DNA of 13,275 nt from Conidiobolus incongruus B7586. Its lineage: Eukaryota > Entomophthoromycota > Entomophthoromycetes > Entomophthorales > Conidiobolaceae. Both the position numbers and the translations under genes were made by a program. Shown here piece by piece: positions 7,809-13,275 of the stretch (the stretch's first letter is position 1; each line of letters starts with the position of its first letter). The stretch spans positions 1 through 13,275 of the forward strand of contig JNEM01007616.1 of the NCBI GenBank assembly GCA_000697335.1, written 5' to 3'. The notes under the pieces are model-generated. The model saw only the letters and a program-made list of their open reading frames with translations. It did not search any database and was not told the origin of the DNA.

Positions 7809-9437
7809 GAATATGCTGATTATTTCGGCTGAGGAAGGATTAATAATATATATTACAAGCAGTTACTTAATTCTATTGATAAGGCTAAAATATAGATAAT
7901 GGAATTGTGTAATCACCTTATTTTTAAATTATTTATATGCTTTTGAAATAAAGGATAAATATCATCAACTTAATTGTGTAATAACTTTAAGATATATAAA
8001 AATAGCTCCTTGGAATTGTCATTTGATTTAAGTACCAAACAGATAAATTTGCAAATTTATAATAGTGATTATTATTATCATTAATCTATCTGATTATAAA
8101 AATATAATCGATAGTTTAAATTTAAATTATATTCTTAAAATATAATAATAAAATTTGAATGATATTGGATCAAATTGAAATTAATTTTGGTAATAAATTT
8201 TTATTTTATAGTATTTCTAAATTATTCATAAATTATATTAAAGCTAGACAATATATTTAATCAGGTAAAATTATCTCAATATTACTAGTATTATTACATC
8301 CTTTATATAGATATTATTCTGATATTGGCAAAATAATGCTGTGATATTTTATAATTCTTTAATAATATACCATCTGATTTCTTTTAGATTGCATGTTATA
8401 AATTAATCTGCAAATATCCATTAAAAACCAACAATGTACCAATTATTATAATTCCGAGATTCATATGACATGATTTAAGTCATCAAATGACAAACCCATG
8501 ACTATTTAGATTCAAATTATATTCGATTTCAGCTGATCAGTTCACTATGAGAATAATATTAATGAATAAAGGAATTGTTGAATAGACTTAGATTAAGACT
8601 TTGGATAATATTCTTGTTATAAAAACTTACTATAAATGTTTCCATTTGTATAATTAATTAGTTTTTAATTTTATTTTAATCTTAGTGTACTTAAATTTTT
8701 CAATGATTTTATCTATATTTAATTTTTATAATTTGAAAATAAATATTGATTATTAATAAAAATTTCTAATTATAAAATTTGTTTTGAATTTGATTCCGAG
8801 TTTTTTTTAAAATTCTATTTATAAAAATATGATTATTTCTTTCAAGTTACATCATTTATATTAAATGTATATTTCTTTATATTTAATATGTTAATAGATT
8901 ATCGGTTTAAAAAGTATATCAATGATACCTTGGCTGTATTTTTATTTTTGCTTAGAATCTGAATAATATGTATTTTGATCAAGATTCTTTGATAATTAAT
9001 ATTATTTGAAAAGTGTAAATACATTGCAAAATGTATTTAAATAAATGCTGAGAAGAAAATTAAATATTATTATTATCTTGTTTATGATATAATATATTGT
9101 ATTAATAGTGATATTCATTTTCAAACAATCCATTTAGTTGAAATTTAATTGGATAAATGTTTACATTTGAGAATAAAGTGTGTCAAGTAATGATAACCAA
9201 GTAGAAGTTTTATAAATAGATAATGATCAGTTTCTTAACTAAAATTAGTTATAATTAAAAAAATATTAACGAAATTTAATAAAGTTCAATATTTTACACT
9301 GATGATTTGAAAAATTTTGATTTATGACATTAGACAATAAAAAATTTCGAATAATCCCATAAATTATATTTAATAAAAATTAAGATAAGTTATAGTGAGT
9401 TTATTTCTCAAGGTTTGATTGTACAAAAATATTAATA

Positions 9438-10208
9438 ATGGATAATAATATAAAAAATAATTTTATTTCTGAAAAAACTATAGAAGAAAATAGAAAGAAA
9501 AGACAAGAGGAGTGGGAAAAGGCAAGACAAGAGAATAAAGGTTTTTTTAAATAATATTGAAAATACATAGTCAAATTAATATTAAAACTTAAGATTTACC
9601 TGAGTTAAAAGAGAAAGATTATGATCCAAGAACATTGTATGAAAGACTTCAAGAACAAAGATTGAAAAAAGAGGAAGCTCAGCGTGAAGCATCTAAATTA
9701 AGTATTAATATTATTATTAAGTTTATCATTTTTAAAGAATCTAACTAATGCTTTTAGGCAATTTGATCCATACGATAGATGACGATGAAGCAGCATTCTT
9801 ATATTCTTTAAAAGAAAAGTCATATCAAAAGGAGAAAAAAATTGAATTAGAAGAACAAGAGCAATTGAAAGCTTTCAAAGAGTATATCAAAATTCAATTT
9901 ATTTAATTATATTATTAACATGTCCCTTTATTAGAACTTTAATACAACGAAATCAATTAACAGAGCCTACTTTATCTAAGAATACAGAAAAGAAAGAGAT
10001 TGATTGGAATATTCAATCTAATAAGAGGACTTCCGATCAAAGCTCTCACTTGGGTATTGTAAAAAAAGCCAAACCTTTGCAATCAACTGAATCCAGTGAA
10101 TCTGTATCAAAGTCAAGCGGTGAATCAAGAAACAAGACATCATCTTCACAAACACAGTCTATTGGACTTGTACAATATGATAGCGATGAGGGTACTGACT
10201 CTGATTAA
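9438..10208 (+). CDS. FAM192A/Fyv6-type (NIP30 domain) protein, four exons
   Basis: This is a 202-aa protein encoded by exons 9438-9540, 9594-9701, 9758-9881 and 9935-10208, with introns of 53, 56 and 53 nt in phases 1, 1 and 2. The total of 609 nt is in frame from ATG to TAA. Residues 9-30 (FISEKTIEENRKKRQEEWEK) and 44-56 (YDPRTLYERLQEQ) match the conserved block of human FAM192A/PSME3IP1, as does IDDDEAAFL at 77-85; this is the FAM192A/Fyv6 N-terminal domain. A charged helix likely spans about 86-112. The Ser-rich C-terminus ends in YDSDEGTDSD, with CK2-like acidic sites, as in the human protein. Family knowledge: yeast Fyv6 is a second-step spliceosome factor affecting 3' splice-site choice, and human FAM192A binds the proteasome activator PA28-gamma and has been seen in the late spliceosome. 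A nuclear splicing role is therefore inferred. Intron 2 has a CTAAC branch-like site at 9741-9745. Intron 1 has a poor donor (GTTTTT). The gene converges with the Erv41-type gene 259 bp away. Confidence 0.88.
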
Positions 10209-10467
10209 TTTTTATATTCACCTTACATTGTCCTTCTGGTGAAAATGATATATTATACATCAAAATTAATTGATGATAAAAATTTTCTTCAGGTTTAACA
10301 CGATCGCTTATAATAGTGGTAACTATAGTATTTGTACGATGATTAAATTTTTATTCAAATAGTTATGGAATATTTATCAAGTTGATTTAAAATTAATAAA
10401 AATTAGTATATATATTTATTCAAATTTTGGATGAAAATACTCTTTGAATTAAGATATTCAAAAATTA
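10209..10467. other. Convergent 3' intergenic spacer
   Basis: The 259 bp between the stop codons of two converging genes must hold both 3' untranslated regions and polyadenylation sites. No reading frame of note is seen. Overlapping antisense 3' ends are possible but cannot be judged from the sequence. Confidence 0.6.
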
Positions 10468-11661
10468 TTAAATTCTTTTTTCAGAGCTATAAACAGCTGG
10501 AAAACTCTTTGCAACTTTTTTTGATTGGCTAAATGAAATTATATTCAAGGCAATGCGATGTAACAATCCAGAGCTTATATATATACCGCCAATAATACCA
10601 CAAAGTCTGACGACAAAGGTCACGGCAGATTGCTTCTTTTCAGTAATTTTAACCATAAGAGGTTCAATGTCGTATTTGAAAAAAAGACCAGGGAATCTTC
10701 CATCCATGGGCTGAGCTTCAGAAATAAAATCAGTCACAGAATATTGATTGCTATCTACACTTTGTGAATATCGATTGACATAAGTAGTAGGAACAATAGA
10801 GATAAAGTATGTGTATTGTGCCATATGGTCATTGACAATTGCAAGTGAATTATCAAGAGGATTGATTAATTTTGGAAAATGTCTTCCAAAAGAGAAGGTA
10901 TCGATACGGTGTGTAAAATTCATTCTATCGTGATCAACATGTTGTCCACCGTGACCATGACCTAAAGGAGTGATGTGGAAATTGCCTTGTAATTTCTTAA
11001 CTTCGAAAGTACCAAAAATACGGCAAGCTTCACCTCCATTAGTAGATTTATGTTTTAAACGATTAAAGTCAACTCCCTTCTTATTTCCTGCAAGTCCTAC
11101 AACTCTTCCAGCTGCATTTCGATAAGCTTTATCCATATTATCTCTAAAATTAAAATAAATCAAATTGATCGCTTATACTAATATCAAATAAACTTTACTG
11201 TAGACTTTTTGCTTTCCTAGTTTCAAAAATAACCTAAACTTTTATTAATAGTTAAGTAATATACTTTATAAACAAAACTTACTGAAGCTTTCTTAATTTT
11301 ATCTGTTAGATGCAACGAAGAGTGCGAAGCGTCATGAACATCAACGTTGAGTACTATAATAAATGAATAATAAATACAAATTATATTAATATAAAAATAG
11401 TAATTACTTACAATTACAAGCTGTGTTAACGGTCAGGTCAAAATTTAAAAGCATATTTTTTTGAATAGTTGGGTCAACCAAGAATTCATATTCTTCGGTA
11501 ACTCTTAAATAGTGAGAGAACTCGCTAAAAAATAAAAAAGTCACAATACAAGCGACTAGAGTGGTGACCATACCACCAGATTCGGTGCCTCGAGTATATC
11601 CTTCTTCAACCTTTGGAAATGCATCAAAAGATGCTAATTTCTTGGAATATTTTCCCAGCAT
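10468..11661 (-). CDS. Erv41/ERGIC2-type ER-Golgi cargo receptor, four exons
   Basis: This is a 343-aa membrane protein, close to yeast Erv41 (352 aa). Exons on the minus strand are 11661-11412, 11353-11283, 11233-11199 and 11143-10468, with introns of 58, 49 and 55 nt; the 1032 nt read through in frame. The open frame extends upstream of 11661, but only from a TTG, so the ATG at 11661 is taken. Family signatures: FDAFPKVEE (12-20), a first membrane segment at about 30-50, a lumenal domain with ACRIFG (about 159-164), RIDTFSFG (198-205), NPLD (213-216) and FFKYDIEPL (273-281), and a second membrane segment at about 291-318. Asn194 in NFT is a lumenal glycosylation sequon. Erv41 pairs with Erv46 in COPII/COPI vesicles and helps retrieve ER proteins; that role is inferred from the family. 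The cytosolic tail ends in SSEKRI, with no KKXX signal. Exon 3 is only 35 nt, but its phase and the resulting protein alignment support it. Confidence 0.93.
11199..11233 (-). other. 35-nt internal exon of the Erv41/ERGIC2 gene
   Basis: It follows TTTAG and precedes GTAAAG on the minus strand and encodes VIFETRKAKSL plus two bases of Gln119. Without it, joining exon 2 to exon 4 would put TAA as the second codon of exon 4. The encoded residues align with the human ERGIC2 stretch around TVFDLSPQQ. Confidence 0.8.
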
Positions 11662-13275
11662 TTGATTAAATTTTATATAATAAATGAATAAAACAGAAAA
11701 CAAAGTTTGAAACTTAATTTATATTCTTTATTAATTTGAATTTAATGGGATTTACCTTTTAAATTAGAAATGATTAACAATGATTAACTTCATAAACTAA
11801 ACCCACTCATTTATTAATTAAAAATTTAATATATATATATATATATATAATAGTTTAACTAATCATTTTAAAAAATGATGTTAAATATTTTATAATAATT
11901 GGTTTTATAAAAACATTGAACAATTTAAAAAATATATATTTTGTGATTAGGATTAACAAATAGTAATTAATTGAAGCATATTTGGTAAAATATAATACAA
12001 TATATTTCTAAATATTTTTATAAACTAATATATTTTTTGTTATATATAATATCATCATTAATATTGTTCTTTAAAATAAATTTATTAATATATTTTCAAG
12101 ATTCAAAAAAAACTTTGTACTTAATTATTATATTGGATACTTTAATTTTTTTTGTTTTCATATAATATGTTAAAGCACCATTATTTATCTTAAAATTATA
12201 ACAAAAATAATTATTTTATATTTAGATTTATAACTAATTAACTATTTCTACTTATTAGAATTAAAGCTAATATATTGTGAAGAGTATATTATATACATAG
12301 TAATTGCTTACCGTACTATTTATCATTTACAAGAATATTTATAATTTCTATGTACATTTTATTCGTACTTTAGTTAGCAATATATAAATTTTTAATTTAT
12401 TCAAAAATTAACAATGGATGAATTATTTAATTATCACTAATTTCTATATATAAATTAACTATAAAAATATTGTGTTAAATAAAAGAAATATACGATAAAA
12501 TGAGGTACTATTTAAAAGTACTAAAATAGTAATGAGATTATTTCAATAAAATATCAACATTAGTATAAAATGAGTTTAGAGGGCTAAAATTTTTCAATAA
12601 AAATATAATATCTTCAAAGAAATCATGAATACTACAATTCATTATATTTGTGACCAAATTAAATTAGAGCTAAGTTAAAATTAATATGTTAATAATTCTT
12701 GAAATTAAATTTAATATACACATATTTCACTTTATAATGCAGTCAATCTAATAATATTCATTGATTTAAAATCAAAAATTTTTCAATATATACAGTTTTA
12801 TCAGTTTGGGTAATTTTTGGATATATGGGCTTATAAACAAATATATTAACTAAATTGCTTTTTTATTAAATAAATTGTGTTTATATAGAATAGTTTTAAA
12901 TTTAATAAAAACTGAAATTATAATTGACATAAGTATAGGGAATAGTTTTTTATTTAATTATACTAAGTATAATTGAGATTATCATGAATATATATTGATA
13001 ATCATTAAAATAATGGAATAATTATAGTCAAATAAAGTTTTTAACTTTTTAATTTCATTAATTTTCAATTTTCTAATATTAAAATATTATAAATTTAATT
13101 AAATCAAAATATATATTGAATTAAGATTATTACTTAATAGAAATTTACTTGTAAAAATGATTCCTAAAATAAAAATCCTTTATATCTTTTTATATAACTT
13201 AATTAATACCTAATAAAATAAACTTAAATTAAATGATTAAAATTAAATATATTTATTTATTATTGAATAATATAA
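11662..13275. other. AT-rich upstream region, no gene recognised
   Basis: This is the promoter side of the Erv41-type gene and beyond, to the window edge. It is uniformly AT-rich with a long (AT)n run at 11829-11850. Short inverted repeats such as TACATAG (about 12293) with CTATGTA (about 12348) occur at a level expected in such biased DNA. No coding block, tRNA or element end was recognised on either strand. Confidence 0.6.
11829..11850. repeat. (AT)n microsatellite
   Basis: About 22 bases of nearly perfect AT alternation, roughly 170 bp upstream of the Erv41-type ATG. Such runs may exclude nucleosomes, but no role is shown here. Confidence 0.85.

Larger units (their letters stand above)
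6659..9437. other. Long AT-rich divergent intergenic region
   Basis: This separates the minus-strand zinc-finger gene from the plus-strand Fyv6-type gene and must hold both promoters. The segment at about 6730-6960 is visibly richer in G and C than the rest and carries several inverted repeats. TA runs lie at 7127-7141 and 7208-7225. A hairpin with 9-bp arms lies at 7343-7351 and 7369-7377. An 8-bp tandem repeat (ATCGAAAT, three copies, the last with one mismatch) lies at 7785-7808. Open frames at 7529-7756 (minus) and 7690-7899 (plus) overlap, lack a convincing ATG context and match no known family. No tRNA or other gene was recognised. Confidence 0.6.

Noticed and set aside
7529-7899. Two overlapping open frames on opposite strands (75 and 69 codons)
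   Set aside because: Neither shows a known motif. The plus-strand frame opens with TTG rather than ATG, and overlap on opposite strands argues that at most one could be real.
10301-11177. Shared 11-mer GATCGCTTATA in the 3' spacer and in intron 3 of the Erv41-type gene
   Set aside because: An 11-base match within 13 kb of strongly biased DNA is expected by chance many times over.

Overview
The window looks like nuclear DNA of an early-diverging fungus, most likely Mucoromycota, though the exact taxon cannot be read from it. The reasons are very AT-rich intergenic DNA with islands of higher-GC coding sequence, tiny introns (49-58 nt, GT...AG), and protein families with fungal or opisthokont character: a Con7-like C2H2 finger, an Erv41/ERGIC2 cargo receptor, a FAM192A/Fyv6 domain protein and a mitochondrial-type DEAD-box helicase.

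Layout. A (TA)n run at the left edge abuts a decayed but nearly full-length mariner (DD34D) DNA transposon (about 32-1196). Next, on the minus strand, lies a two-exon DEAD-box RNA helicase (3463-1486, 641 aa) with a presequence-like N-terminus and a GUCT-like tail. About 2.7 kb of AT-rich DNA without a recognisable gene follows. A small single-exon minus-strand gene (6658-6218) encodes a protein with one Con7-type zinc finger. After another 2.8 kb of AT-rich DNA comes a plus-strand four-exon gene (9438-10208, 202 aa) for a FAM192A/Fyv6-type protein; its exons are too short to stand out as open frames, and it was rebuilt from homology and splice phase. It converges with a minus-strand four-exon Erv41/ERGIC2 gene (11661-10468, 343 aa). 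The last 1.6 kb is AT-rich with no gene recognised.

How the genes relate. They do not form a pathway: one acts in organellar RNA metabolism, one in transcription, one probably in the spliceosome and one in ER-Golgi cargo transport. The most useful link is splicing. Seven introns were placed. None has a length divisible by three, and unspliced retention of any of them brings in an early stop. The helicase intron ends in two competing AG acceptors 8 nt apart, where the branch-proximal one gives an immediate stop. This is the type of choice that yeast Fyv6 is known to influence, and a Fyv6-family gene lies in the same window.

No clearly new biological system was found. The points most worth a second look are the tandem acceptor, the transition-only stop codons in the mariner relic, a 35-nt internal exon in the Erv41 gene, and two clusters of inverted repeats in putative promoter DNA.
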